Under the pieces are notes generated by a model, which was not told the origin of the DNA, searched no databases, and was given only the letters and a program-made list of their open reading frames with translations. Position numbers and translations under genes: made by a program. A stretch of DNA of 64,000 bases, taken from Chrysomallon squamiferum. Its lineage: Eukaryota; Mollusca; Gastropoda; Neomphalida; Peltospiridae. Of the stretch, positions 1 through 13,708 are shown in pieces (positions within the stretch are counted from its first letter, which is position 1; each line of letters begins with the position of its first letter). The stretch covers positions 294,911 through 358,910 of the forward strand of contig CM022669.1 in the NCBI GenBank assembly GCA_012295275.1, written 5' to 3'.

Positions 1-3000
1 ATGTTTATTTGAAAGAATATGTAAAATTATTGTGTGTAACTAATTATTTGTCTGTTCCAATGTATGTTTGTGTGTATTTACATCTATTCTTCATTTATGT
101 TTTTAAATCTTAAAATATTTTTTATTAATTTTTTTCATTATTTTCTTCTAAATTGATTTGATAAAACAGTTTTTTACTTCTAACACTTTTTAAACTCATG
201 TTTCATGACATTTCGTAGCATATAATAATTAATAATATATATATATATATATATATATTTTAATAAAATTATTTAAACTTTACATATTTACATATTTGTT
301 GTAAATGTCTGTTTTGTGAGGAGATGTTTATATTATGCATACATATTTGTATAACCTCTTCCCACAATATATATAATTTTCATTTGACATTTTATGATAT
401 TTTCTTATTTAGAAAGTGCAGATTTTATCCTTTTATGCCAAAAATTAAAATATAAGCTTTAAAAAAACATTAAGATATAGTTTTTCATAAATGAAAACAA
501 AGTTATTGCATTTTAAAATCAGTACATTTTGATGCAAGAAGGGTGTAGTGGTAAGTATTCAGGTTGTTCTTATTTTATATATATACACATACATACATAC
601 ATGTATATATATATATAGAAAGAGAGAGAGAAAGAAAACAGATATTACATGCCTATTCCCCACCCTAAAATGACATCTGTATTTATTAAATTCCAAACTT
701 TTCTGTGTATTTTTGTAGATATTGTATTTATCTAGTATTGTGTATTCTTTTATAGTGCAGATATTGTATTTATCTAGTATTGTATTGTTTTATTGTAGAC
801 ATTACATATATCTAGTATTGCGTATTTGTCTAGTGAAGATATTAATTTATCTAGTCTTGTGTATTTTTCTAATGTAGATACTGAGTTTATCTAGTACTGT
901 GTCTTTTTTCTGGTGTAGATATTGTATTTACCTAGTATTCCGTCTTTTTTCTAATGTAGATAATGTATATATCTAGTAATGTGTTCTTTGTCTAGTGAAG
1001 ATATTTTATTTAGTGTTGTATTGTTTTAGTGTAGACATTACATATATCTAGTATTGAGTATTTTTCCAGTGAAGATATTGTATTTATCTAGTATTGTGTA
1101 TTTTTTCTAGTTTAGACATTACATATATCTAGTACTATGTATTTTTCTAATGACGTTTTGTATTTATCTAGTACTGTGTATTTTTTCTAGGGTAGATATT
1201 GTATTTATCTGGTATTGTGTATGTTTTCTAGTGTAGACATCACATAGATACATAGATCTAGTACTGTGTATTTTTCTAATGAACATATGTTTTTAATCTA
1301 GTACTGTGTATTTTTTCTAGAGTAGGTTTTGTATTTATCTTGTTTTGTATTTTGTCTAGAGTAGGTTTTTAATTTATCTTGTATTGTGTATTTTTTCTAG
1401 AGTATGTTTTGTATTTATCTTGTGTTGTGTATTTTTTCTAGAGTAGGTTTGTATTTATCTAGTATTTTATAGATTTATACTCAGGCATTCACTACTACTA
1501 TATAGTTTACCATCTTAGTGCACTTCTTTTCATCACAACAAGAAGAATATTTTTCACATTAAAATAAATGTTTGAATTGTCAAGAGCATTAAACTTGTAT
1601 TAGTTAATAATTTATCGACATATTTCAATATCTAAAATTCTATTTTATCAGATTTACAATAATTGATTTTTGTTGATGTTGAATTTAATAATAGGATAGA
1701 AAATATTTTATTATTATTATTTTTTTAATTATCCCTTTGACAATGATCAATAATGCTTGACCATGTATGTGATGGTTGTATAAGTAGATTTAACATAATT
1801 GTTATTTTGTGTTTTAAATATTTATTAATTATTTAAATAATATATTTTATTTTAATTTAAACAAAAGAGTTTGTTTTGGTTTCTTGTTGTTGTTTTTTTC
1901 TATGCATGTGTTATTTTTTATTTTTTTTTTATTTTTTTTTTTTTTAATTCTTGGAGACAATTTAAAGTTTCTTCCCTTTTAAATTCATGATAGGTTTTTT
2001 TACATTCACTCTATGACAGTTCATCTTTTAACTGGATTTTCAAGAAAGTATTGTCAGTCACTGAAAATATCACATCATACTGGTTTTAGGCTGAAAATAA
2101 TTTTCTAAATCTAGTATTTGGAAGCTGACATCCTGTATTTACAAAGCTGGCAGCCTTATGTTTGCAAACATATTCTGCCTTATGTTCTTAACCATTATGT
2201 GAGTTAATTATTTTGGTATTACATTTGTTAACCTTAATTTCTATATGTAAATACAAAAGTTTCTATTTTGGCTGAAGGACATAGACCCAAAAATATGTTT
2301 TTTATTTGAAAAGGTTATACCAGAAACTGTGAAGAGATATGTGTTTGTCTTATATTTATTTTGGCATAAATACAAATGTCTGCCTACACATTCATCTGTG
2401 ATCCATTGTGGTTGAATAAGGTTTATAATATAGGATTCATTGTGGCAAATTAAGTTTATTATCTTGTCAATACCAAAGAAAATAAAATCACTGATTTAAA
2501 GTTAATTGTGGTGGATTAAGATTTAGTATTCATTAATAAAAGAAAGGACAGAAATATTCATGCATATAAATTTCTTTAAAAATAATTTGATTATATTAAC
2601 TGACAACAGGTGATAAATTAATAAATGAAAATAAATAGAACTCAGTGATAATAATAATAACAACAACAACAACAACAAAATAATAGTATAATCCGATAAA
2701 TAAATACATAAAATAAATAAAATAATTCTAATAAAAATTAAAGCAAAAAAGTAGTAAATAATAAATAAATAATTAAAAAATGATAATAATAAAGTAAAAA
2801 ATACTGAGAACAACAAATATAATAAAAATAGTTTAAAACAGAATAAATATTTTTCTTTCACACTACTTCTTTTTATTCAGTTATCATACAGTTAAAAATG
2901 TGTTTATTTTCCCTTGTACCTGAACAAGGACCAAAAACAAAATGTGTGATTGATAGTTTTTTCCCCTTTGTTTTTTTCTCTCCTGTATATCTAACTGGAG

Positions 3001-5683
3001 TCCTGATTAATTCAGTATGTTCTTTGAGCACATTTCCCCCAGCTGCCATTTCTCTTTCTATTTTAAAATATCTTGACTTCAAGCTGAAAATGTTAGTGAT
3101 GCTACAAGCCTCACTATTCCAATCCCTTGAGGCTAGTTAATGTATGTTTTTCATCCTAACAGAAATAGAGTCATGGTAACCTTACTGATAAAAGACTGAA
3201 ATGTTAAATTTGTTAGTCATAAATAATTATAGGTGGAAATGTGGATATCAAAAAGATTAAAATTAATTTTCAGTGTTTTCTGGTGTCAGAAGAAAATAAA
3301 GATTTTGAAAATGGGTAGTGTTATTTTTGAAGCACCAGTTGTATGAGTAAAAAAACATGTTTATTTTTTATTATTTAGATTAAATTACACAGCAAGCTTC
3401 TTCTTACTGACACCTTTTATTTATTTTATAACCACCTCACCAATCATGTGCCACGTCATTCTCAGTGTATGTTATTGTTATTTTTTTTTTATTTCAACTA
3501 AGTATTTGTATTGGAAAAATAAAATAAAATATTGTTTTGTTATGTGTAAAAGAGATAAGAATTAGTAAATTCATTTTTACAGTCAACAGACACAAATATA
3601 ATAGAATCAGTTATGTTATGAAATAATGATATATACATTCAGGGAGATTCATTTTTAGAATGCAGAATTTTAAAAATACTATTTTGTCAGCTTATAAATT
3701 AATTTATTCATAAAAAATCAGACTTATTTCATGAAGTTATTATATTTTTTTAAATACAAAGAATGCTGAAATATGAATGTTCATTTTATTTTTAGTGAAT
3801 TTTAATAATAAAAATAGTTTCATTTCAAGTTAATTATTTAAAAATGTTATATTTACAAGTAAAAAATGGAAAGATGTAAAGAATGTTTAAATATATGTGT
3901 TTATCACCCCCCAAAAAACCCCTGATAGATTCTTCAAGAAAAGAATGACATAACTAATGGTTATAATGACTTTAAAAGTAAAACATTTTTCTTTTACACT
4001 TGTTTTTAAGAAAAACAAAAATGAAAACAGAATTACTTTAAAGAAAAAAACAAACATTTAGTCATGAAATAAATAATATTATATATATTTTTTATCATCA
4101 CTGAAATAGATGGATATATCTTGATTTAGATAGGTGATGTGTGTTTAGTTTTGTAAATGTCAAGATACCAGCCAATTCTGTATCATTCATACACATAAAA
4201 TATTTGTATTCAGTGAAAAACTGAACATCTGTCTCCATGGAAAGTGGTCTGTCTGTCTATGTACACAAAGTAAACTGTATGATGCTCATATCACAACTCG
4301 ATACATTTTTCTGTCTTTCTGTCTGTTTGTCTCTGTGAAAACACTTAGCTGTCATTCAGTTCACAACTCAACATCAGTTCGTTCAGGTTGGTCGTAAACA
4401 AAAATGCTTTGTAGAAGTTTGTATCACGTATAATATGAAATCAAATTGTGTTTTATTAAGACATTTGCAGTTTTTATTTAAAAAACATCTATTATAAAAT
4501 AATAAGACTACTAAAAGCAAACAAAGAAAAAAGTAGTTTAATAATAAATACATTTTCAGAGAACTCATCACAGTGTGACAGTGTAAACACTCATTTTGTT
4601 ACTAAAAGCAAAACTGATTTATATTACAAATAAAAATGTCTAGTTATAGTTAAAATAAAATAAAATATTCACAATAATCCTACAGTACAGTATCTAAATA
4701 TGTATTAACACAATCCATCCATAACATTCTTTTTAGCAAACATCAACAACTTGGACAATAATTAGTTTCAAGTTAACTTATGAATATGTAACAAATTTTA
4801 AACACTTATCTACTGATGTTAAATATTTATCAGTTTAAATCAGATTATACTGTTTTATTTTAATTAATTATTTGATTAATAAATGACTTCATATTGTTTT
4901 GAAAACTTCTTAAGAAATTAATTATTTGAAAACAATTTTTGAAAACGGTTTAACTATAAATTATAAAAGTTAATCATTTTCTTTAGAAAAAAAAAAATAT
5001 ATATATATATATTTTTTAAATAAACATGTCCATAATAATCAAAAGATTTATGGTTTTAAAATAATGTTTCATACTGAGCTTTTCAAAATTTTTGTGCCTT
5101 GTATATATTTTTCTTTTGTCTTTTTCTTAATCATTGACTTTTATTTAAATTTTTAAAAAACAATTTTTTCTATCTTTTCCATCTGTTCTGTGCTCTTTAA
5201 TTTCTATTTTAAACCTTCTTTCATCTTTTTCCATTTTGAGTTTCTATGACTAAGTACATCTGACATTAAGATGATTATAAATACCTTATACAGACAGACC
5301 AGAATCTTTTTTCTTTGTCTTTTCTTTCTTTCTTTCTTTCTTTCTTTTTCTTCTCTTTTTTCTTATAGAAATATCATTTATAGAATTGAATGAAGAGAAA
5401 ATTAAAATAGACAATTTTTGTGATGTCTGATGGAAATTTCTTGAAATCATTATGAAATCATCATGCACCGAATAATACAGATTTAATTTTTAATGTCACT
5501 ACTTATGGGATTACATAGGAAGTCTTCTTGTGTAATATGATTTTATTTTAAAATGAAAATAAAAAAAATCTGTATGTAAAAATTACAAGCACACATAATA
5601 CAATAATAATTAACATGGAGAATGGTAATATACATAATAAGTCATATGATATATGTATTTGATATTTTATGTCATTATTTAAG
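1..5683. other. AT-rich non-coding sequence, probably an NCX intron
   Basis: No exon of the upstream NCX membrane half could be recognised here. The stretch holds a TA run near 231-258, a degenerate minisatellite (about 700-1470), A- and T-rich tracts, a (CAA)n run near 2659-2678 and a (TTTC)n run near 5322-5348. Short open frames on both strands are composed of low-complexity residues and were not called as genes. Confidence 0.6.
700..1470. repeat. Degenerate tandem minisatellite, unit about 60-65 bp
   Basis: Recurring pieces are TATTTATCTAGTATTGTGTA, TTTTTTCTAGTGTAGA and TACATATATCTAGTA, with alternating forms of the unit (TAGATATTGTATTTATC and TAGACATTACATATATC). Roughly a dozen imperfect copies follow each other, drifting to a simpler TTTTTCTAGAGTAGGTTT form after about 1310. 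No coding potential is seen. Confidence 0.8.
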
Positions 5684-5773
5684 GGGGTCATCTGGAAATG
5701 CACAGGACCCAGCAAGCAGTGAGGATGCAAGTAAATCTGATACAAGACCAACTCGGGTTTCCTTCTCTGAAAG
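5684..5773 (+). CDS. NCX: NCX cytosolic-loop cassette exon a (90 nt)
   Basis: Acceptor ATTATTTAAG, donor AAAG|GTACCC. The exon is phase 2 at both ends and 90 nt, so it can be skipped or included without changing frame. The first base completes an AGN codon and 29 full codons follow, beginning [10 protein letters not shown] and ending RVSFSE, rich in Ser and polar residues as expected for the linker before the first Calx-beta domain. It resembles the exon at 9581-9670 (14 of 29 residues identical by hand count). The polypyrimidine tract is poor, so inclusion in transcripts is inferred. Confidence 0.65.
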
Positions 5774-8700
5774 GTACCCATTCTTTGCATTTCAGTAGCA
5801 CATAGCCATTTAGATTTTTACAAAAAAAGGAACAAAAAAAGAACAAAAAAAAAGAGTAAAGAAGAGATTTTTAAAAACACAGTAGATCAGTAGTGTATTG
5901 GTTAGTATTAGTAATATTTTGCATGGTTAAATTATTAACCAACAGCCTTCAGAATGTTTTCTTTTGAAATTTGTTTTATTGTAAAATAATATTTAAAAAA
6001 TACATATTATTATTAATTATTATTATTTCTACTATCAGATTTTTCTTTGAATTCTCTGTTAATGCAATATTTAAAATAACAGTTCCTCAGACTATAAAAA
6101 AACAACTATATATTTTAATTTTTCAGGATTTAATGGGTCTAACAAATTTTCTTTCTTTCTTTTTCCCTGCTGTCTGTTTTAGATAGGAAATACACATTTT
6201 TTATTTCAAAAATTGAAACAGTCAGGAAATGAAACTGTTTAGCGTCTAAAGACAAAAAAATAGTAACAGTTAAAACAGTTAACATAATTTCTATTACTAT
6301 TTTACAGTTCCCTACAAAAAACTTGTAATGAAGACTAAACATCAAATTTAATATATGAGCACTAAAATGATTTTGTTAGAAGCTACAAATTTCTTATGAC
6401 AAAAAAATATATTATTTAGTATTAGAATAATAAATACAATTAAGGTAACAAATATATGTCGTATATGTTATAGTTAATATAACAGAAATGCTAACTGCTA
6501 ATTGGAGAAATATTTCATTAAAAAATAATAATAATAATAAAATTAAATTAAAATAATAATAAAATATAGTAACAACAACAACAGAGAAATAAAAAGAAAT
6601 TGTCCAGACTCTCACCACCAAACTAGTTAACATGTGTTGATGACATTTTGCAGTAACAATGCACTGTTGGTACAGAATTTACATTCTGGAAGCAGAAATA
6701 TGCATTATTAAAAGTGTGTCATGAATGTATCATGTGAGGTATAACAAACATATATGTACTGAACAGCAACAGGTTGTTGTTGCAGTAACCTACCTCAAAG
6801 CAAGAAATAGTTTACAACTAAATCCATTATGAAGAAAATATTTTTTATTGCATCTGTATCCAAGTTAGCAGTTCAAGTACAAGTGATATTGTATTTAGAT
6901 ACATCTTTAGTTTCTTTTATTGTTATATTTCTTATACTGTACATCAGTGAATTAAAATAGTGGGGAAAAGACAGAGAAAGAAAGAGAGATAGTGAGAATG
7001 ACATAAACAGAAAGGGAATGACAGTGAGGCTGAGAGAAAGCATATGAAAGAAAGGAAGACAGAGAAAGGAAAGAATACAAGAAAGAAAGCATGAAAGAGT
7101 GACATAAATAAGAGACAGTGTAGCAAAACTGAAGCTGATTACTTTCATCTTTCATTTTTACTCACATAGATAAAGTCTGTTACATTTAAACTAAAACTAT
7201 TATACATCAAAGCTTTGACAAAATAGATCATGTTCTTTTCCTGTTGCCAGTTAACTGTAATTTTTTCATATAATTAGTTGAGCAGTCTTGAAAACTTTGA
7301 ATTTTTATTTGAATTATAAAGGTTTTGTAACAGATTATTTTTATTAAAAGATATATTTTTCTGTTTCTCTCTATTTATCTGAAACTTTTTCTCACTTAAT
7401 GCCTATATCTTTATTTTGCTGCCTTTTTTTAATCTTTTTTTGTAATCTATGTATCAAGGTTATCAAGACGTGTGTGTGTGTGTGTGTCATAATAAATGAC
7501 TCAATTCACTTATTAGTAGACACAAATAATAATCTTGTTAGCTGCATATATTATCACAAGATGCATGGCATAACTGTATATTAAGCTTTCAAAGAAGTGT
7601 GATCATTCCTCTGGTATGGTATCTAATTATGTTAAAATTGCCATCATTGTTTAAGAGGTGATCATACTGTCAAATTTGTTTACCATTGTTGACAAAACTA
7701 ATTACTATGTAACTTGTTCTTTAAACTAGTCATTTTCCTAATGTTAAATGATAAACAAACAAGAATGCATATTCAGTAGAATAATATAGTTTTATTTCAT
7801 GTATGTGTACAGAGTGAGAATCTATGTAATAATTAAAAGACAAACTTTCATTCAGTGATTGCTAGTTGCACAAGGAAAGTTAGTTCTGATATTTAGTGCT
7901 AAAGTCTTAAGATTGTGAATATGGTGATAAGCTTAATTCTTTGATAAACCCAACCATCAAAACTTGTGCAGGGAAAACCAAACACATTCATTACTTTCAA
8001 ATTGATATTTTTGTCTCCCCCAAAAAACTTAACTTAAAAGGTATATAGATACAGGTGTTAGTTAGATACACTGGATGTTGTCTTAGCTATTTTGTTGTAT
8101 TGCTGACATTTTTCACAGTGTGCAGAATAGTCATTACAGTCATCAGTCATGCCTTTCCAGAAAAAAACAGCTCTTTAACTTCTGCCGTATTTTCTCCCAC
8201 GGCAAAACATACTTCTGTTAACTCTTTATAATGGACAGATTGTATAATTTTAGCTTTCTCAGACACCTTAAGCACTTACACTGGGATAGCATCAACAGAA
8301 TAATAATAATGTAAGAGTCCATCTTTTACTGAACAGCACTGGGCTTCTTGTGAAGTGTTATTTTCTGATTTTTGGAGTAATCCTCAGGATATTTTCCTTC
8401 AATCAATTAGGTCAAGAACATGTTAATCCTCGTCATCATAATCACTGGTGTATATCAAAATGAATCAGTGGACTTGCTTTGACACTTCAGGTTCAAACAT
8501 GTGACTCAGGTCCTGACATTTGAAAACAACTTCAGAAGAATGTGTAACACTTTAATTAAAAGACCGAGGCACAATGCAACATGTTTCAAAGAGAGAGCAT
8601 GCATAATCCTACAACAGGATTAAGATAATAAAAGAATTATCAATAATAAATGGACTTAGGGATGAATGTTGTCACCTTCATTTATACATAAATCCAGATT

Positions 8701-9315
8701 AGTCAAAGGCAGGTTTTTGCAAAGTCCACTATATATATATATATAAATAAAATCTTCAAAAAAAAATGATATTCTTCAGCTTCTGAATAATCTTTCAGTT
8801 GTCCAGATTATGATAACTCTGAAATCAAATATGATTGTCAGTTCTCAGTTTTAAAATAAAATCATACCCTGTGTATTCATTTTTAAATAATGTATTTTCT
8901 AACTTAATGGGAAGAAATGGTAAATCCTTATATTCACTCATTATTTTGTATTTTGTAACAAAAAATGAAAGTAAAATAATAATTAAAAAATAATATAATA
9001 ATCAGATGACAAAGAAAAAGATGAATATTTTCAACAAAGGAATTCTCATTTACTAACTGTTGTAATTATTTGTTAAAAAAATTCTTTAAAATACCCTGCT
9101 CAAATCAGAGCAAACTGAACATTTGACTAAAGGAATTTGTATGTGCATTTGTGTATATGCATGATTTTAAAATAAAATTTCTGGTTTTGTGTGTTTGTGT
9201 ATTTGTGTGATATGGTATACTTAATTTAAAACTAATCAATACACTCAGTTTTTAAAATGTATGCAATTATGTTTAGAGACCTCTGCCTGTACATATTCAC
9301 ACACACAACATACTT

Positions 9316-9373
<58 letters not shown>

Positions 9374-12300
9374 ACCAAACAAAAAAGTGATGTTACAGAA
9401 TTACATGTAGACAAAAGAGAACTTTAGAGGAAAAATTAAACTGATTTATTTATGATTAATGTGATGAGAGAAAGAAAATTAAATCAGGTTCAGAAATCAA
9501 CTGTTTGAGTCTATCCTTAGTTTTAATGGTCTTGAAACTGATGTGGTGATTGTCAGCATTATTTCATGTTGTCATTGAAGGGGATCTCCTGGGTGTAATC
9601 AAGAAACGTCTCGGAGTGAGGCAATAAGTAAGAGTGGTGTGAGACCTGACTGGCTTTCTGATTCAGAAAGGTAAACTGCTTGTAGTTACATGCAATAATA
9701 AAGTGGTTTTACTCTTAGAAGGGCTTCGTAGAAACGCATGATACTTTATTTTCTATTTCTTTACTTATTTATTTAACTCACCTGCTTGAATGACAGAACT
9801 ATTTTATATACTGCATGAAGTTTAGAATTTAGAACACACAATTTTCATATTTAATTAAGTGAAATATACTTGTCACTTAAATGTTAAACTAAAGTCAAAT
9901 ATTGCTAGTTCAAACTGACAGAAATGAAAATAACAGAAAATGAGACAGTTACAAAGTGATCCATGTTTAAATGAAAATGTGTTATTTTTAATTAATGCAG
10001 TGAAAGAGAGATAACCAAAATAATGATAACAATAGATAAAGAAATAAATAAATAAAATATGTTTTTTGAAATGAACTATTTGACATTAAACAGAAAAATT
10101 ATATACTTGGAAAAACTCTATAACTGACATATAGTATTATTCCAATGTCAGATATATTATAACACTGTGTAAAATCATATCCAGACTTTAAATATGAAAT
10201 AATATGTTTAGTAACCTGACATTAAAACTTGCTAAATAACCATAAAAGAGCAATAGGAAAGAATGTTCACATTTTAAATGTGGCACACAGGTAGAAATGA
10301 ATTTGTATATAAAATCTAATTGCAATTACTCACAAAATAAAAGAACAACTATGTATATAAAAAACTTATTTCTGCATTGAGCATAACAAATATTTATTAG
10401 AACATAAAATCCTTGATTAACAAAATGGCTGAAAATTTCAAATGTTCAAATGTGCAATGCTGTAACAGTTGTTTTATTATTAACTGCATTTCCTTCTCAA
10501 TCTAGACTGGACAAAAAATGAATTCCCACATTTTATGCTAGCTTTTTAGTTTTTTGTAAGAAGTAAACTACTAACATTATATTTTTTAATCATAAATGTA
10601 TTTATTAGTTGCTTCATAAGCTTGTTTTTGCTTTTACTTTTGAAAATATGGACTTTTCATTTGACTAACAATAGTTATATAGTTGTGAATATAACATTAT
10701 GTTTGGTATATTGTAATAAGTATTGTAATATGCTTTTCTGTTATTTAATTAGTTTTACCTAATTTTAATAAATCTATGTGTTTTGTTCTCAGTTTACAGT
10801 GAGACTAAAACCATGATGGTCAGATAACAAGGTCATATTATATATCAATCTACATGTGTCTGTAAGTGTATGTGTGTGTGTGTGTGTTGTAAGACTATAC
10901 ATCTAAATGTGTGTGTGTGTGTGAGGAGCATTATAACTATGGTATACAATAATGACAACAGAATATGACTAATAAAAAGTTGTGAAAATGTCACGTTTTT
11001 ATATTTTACCACAATAAAATTTAAGAATTGTTTTTTCTAATTTCTTGAAAGAAAGGTTAAAATTTATGAATTATACTGTTAAAACAAAAAAATAGTTCCT
11101 CACAGTGTTCACATTAATTTCATGTTTCACAGTGTATGAAATAGAAATATCAAAGAATTTCATTATAATTTAAATTATGTATTAACATATTTACTTTTAT
11201 TTTATTTTAAGATTTTTTTCTTGGGAAATATTCCTTTGAAGTTTCCCGTTTTATGTTATAACTGCATTTTAGTTTGAATCTTTCAAATTATTTATATGTA
11301 TTTGTAAATATTTTTATTTCTTGTTAACTCCTAATAAGGAGAAGTAAAAGTATTTTAAAACATTATTTAATTTTTTTTAAATAAAAAAAAAGTATGAGGC
11401 TAAATGTTTTAGCCAGCATAAAATAAATTTTGTTCTTTTTTCATTATTTATGTGTTTCCTTGTTTGCTCAGTTATTTTTATTTGTTTATTTGTTTTAGTT
11501 TACAATATATACAAGTTTATTTACTTTAAGTTTTTTTCATCCTTTCTTCCTTTCTTTTTGTTTTTCTACTCACTTTCTTATATTTTATGATATATATTTT
11601 ACTTTATTCTTATTTTAATTACTGATGGTATTGTTTTTAAATCTTTTTTTGTGATTATTAATTTATTAATTATTTAATTACTTTATTATTAGTGTTGTTG
11701 TAGTTGTTGTTTAGCAAACATATCAAACATTGTATCTCACCCCTCACTTCCAAATTTAAAAAAGATCACTTTAACTTTCTTCTACTAAAATTAACCACAT
11801 TAATAACATCTGTTTTTCTCTTTCTTAATGGAGGAAACAAATGAGCAGTACAGACCACCAGATGGCAGCACAGGGAAACCCACTAATAATAAACTAATAC
11901 AATTTTGCTCTTTATTCTGAATTAATGTTTCATGTGAATGATGGACAACAGCAGTTTGTGCCAAATTGTAGCCGCTTCCTGCACCTGGCTGAGACTGTGT
12001 GCTGGGACTTACAGCTCTAAAATGTTGTTTTTTCTTACACATGGAGTGCCTGGTCCATGGCAGTCACTGTTCAATGATAAACATTTATCTGAGTAGTGTT
12101 GATGTACTGCAGACATCAGGAAAAGTTGTAAAACCCAAAATAATTTAGTTGCAGGGATCAAGAGAAAACATTTCTCCCCCGAATAATAAAAAAAAAAAAT
12201 TAAAAAAAGTTTTGTTGATTATCTGATAACATTGATAGTAAAACATTAAGATAAAGCAACTGAATAGGATGTAAAGATCTTCTAAATAAATGTAAATGAA

Positions 12301-13651
12301 AATTGCTCCAGGCAAGTAGCAAGTTTTTTAACAAAGTATTTCATGTGGATGCTGATGTATAACATCTGAAGCTGTGTTTATCAGCACCTGTCTGTACACC
12401 CTGTCCTTGTTGTCAGTCTTTCTTATCTGAGTCAAACAGAAGACTTAGAAAAATTAGATAATAAAAATTTCAAAAAGCTTAGTTTTGATTATATAATGAT
12501 CGTTTCCTATTAAATTATTTTAAATATTTGAATGTTAAACAACAACTTTTACATAATTTTAAAACCTCATTTGTTTTTAGACTAAAGATGGTCTGACTTA
12601 CTATCTTTGTATAAACTTTTAGAAATAATTTTGAAATCTTTTCTGTTTCTCACCAGTGATGGCAAACCTGATGAAGAGCAGACTCCATCACAAGGTCGAC
12701 TGATTGTAAGAAAATCATCCAGAGAACCACAAACTTTTGCAAGAGCAAGGTAATCCTTTCTTTAAAAATAGTTGTACTGAACCCCATCTGTAATCAACAC
12801 CTGAACTAAAGGTCAGGTATTCCTTAGGTATTGGTTATAGCAAGTATTGGCACAAAGTATATTTTTATAAAGAATTAGGCTGCAGATAGAGTAAACATGA
12901 TGAAACAAACAGGCTGTTGTTTTAACTAGATGAGTAAAGAGTAAGAAAATGTAAAACTTATTTAATTATTAGTGACATTTGGCATTGACAGGAATATGAT
13001 GAAAGCTGCAATTTGTATTTTTGTATTTATATAGGAACAGAATATTTTGCATTGTTTATTACGTTATTTTCAATTTACCCTTTTATTTATTTATATATAT
13101 TTCTAATATATCAAATATACATATATATTTTTCTTTATTAAACATATTCGTTTATTTAGATAAATAGAAATTTATTCATTTAAAATATTTACATATTATG
13201 TATTTGTCATTATTTTTGAAGAGTTAATTTAAACAGTAAAATTTGTTATATGTTAAAATATTTATTTATTTATTTATCTCTTTTTTTGTTTATTTATTTA
13301 TTTATTTCCTAATTTATTTATTGTGCACTACTATTTTGTATTTAGTAAAGGAATATTAAGGCTTAATTGATTAATTTTATTTATTTAGCTTTACTGTTAT
13401 AGATATTAATTAGCTGAGGAAATTTTATTTAATTTAAACAAAATATTAATTTGCAATAAATATATTCAGAATACCATTTAATAATATAAGTCAGTAGTGG
13501 CAGCAGTCAAATCTCATAGATTGGCATTTGGCATTAAGTCTAATAATTTTGCATTAACAAACATGGCATTGGCTTGCATTAAGATATTTAACTTTGTCAA
13601 GGAAAAACATTCTGCGTTATCTCTAAATTCCAGGTATATTCTTTTATATAA

Positions 13652-13708
<57 letters not shown>

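Noticed and set aside
2523-2861. 112-codon - strand frame rich in Leu, Phe and Ile
   Set aside because: It is the complement of AAT/AAAC-rich low-complexity sequence; no domain, start context or splice structure.
2873-3140. Overlapping frames on both strands, one reading MAAGGNVLKEHTEL on the - strand
   Set aside because: No recognisable domain and no phase-compatible splice sites with NCX; composition is only slightly less AT-rich than its surroundings.
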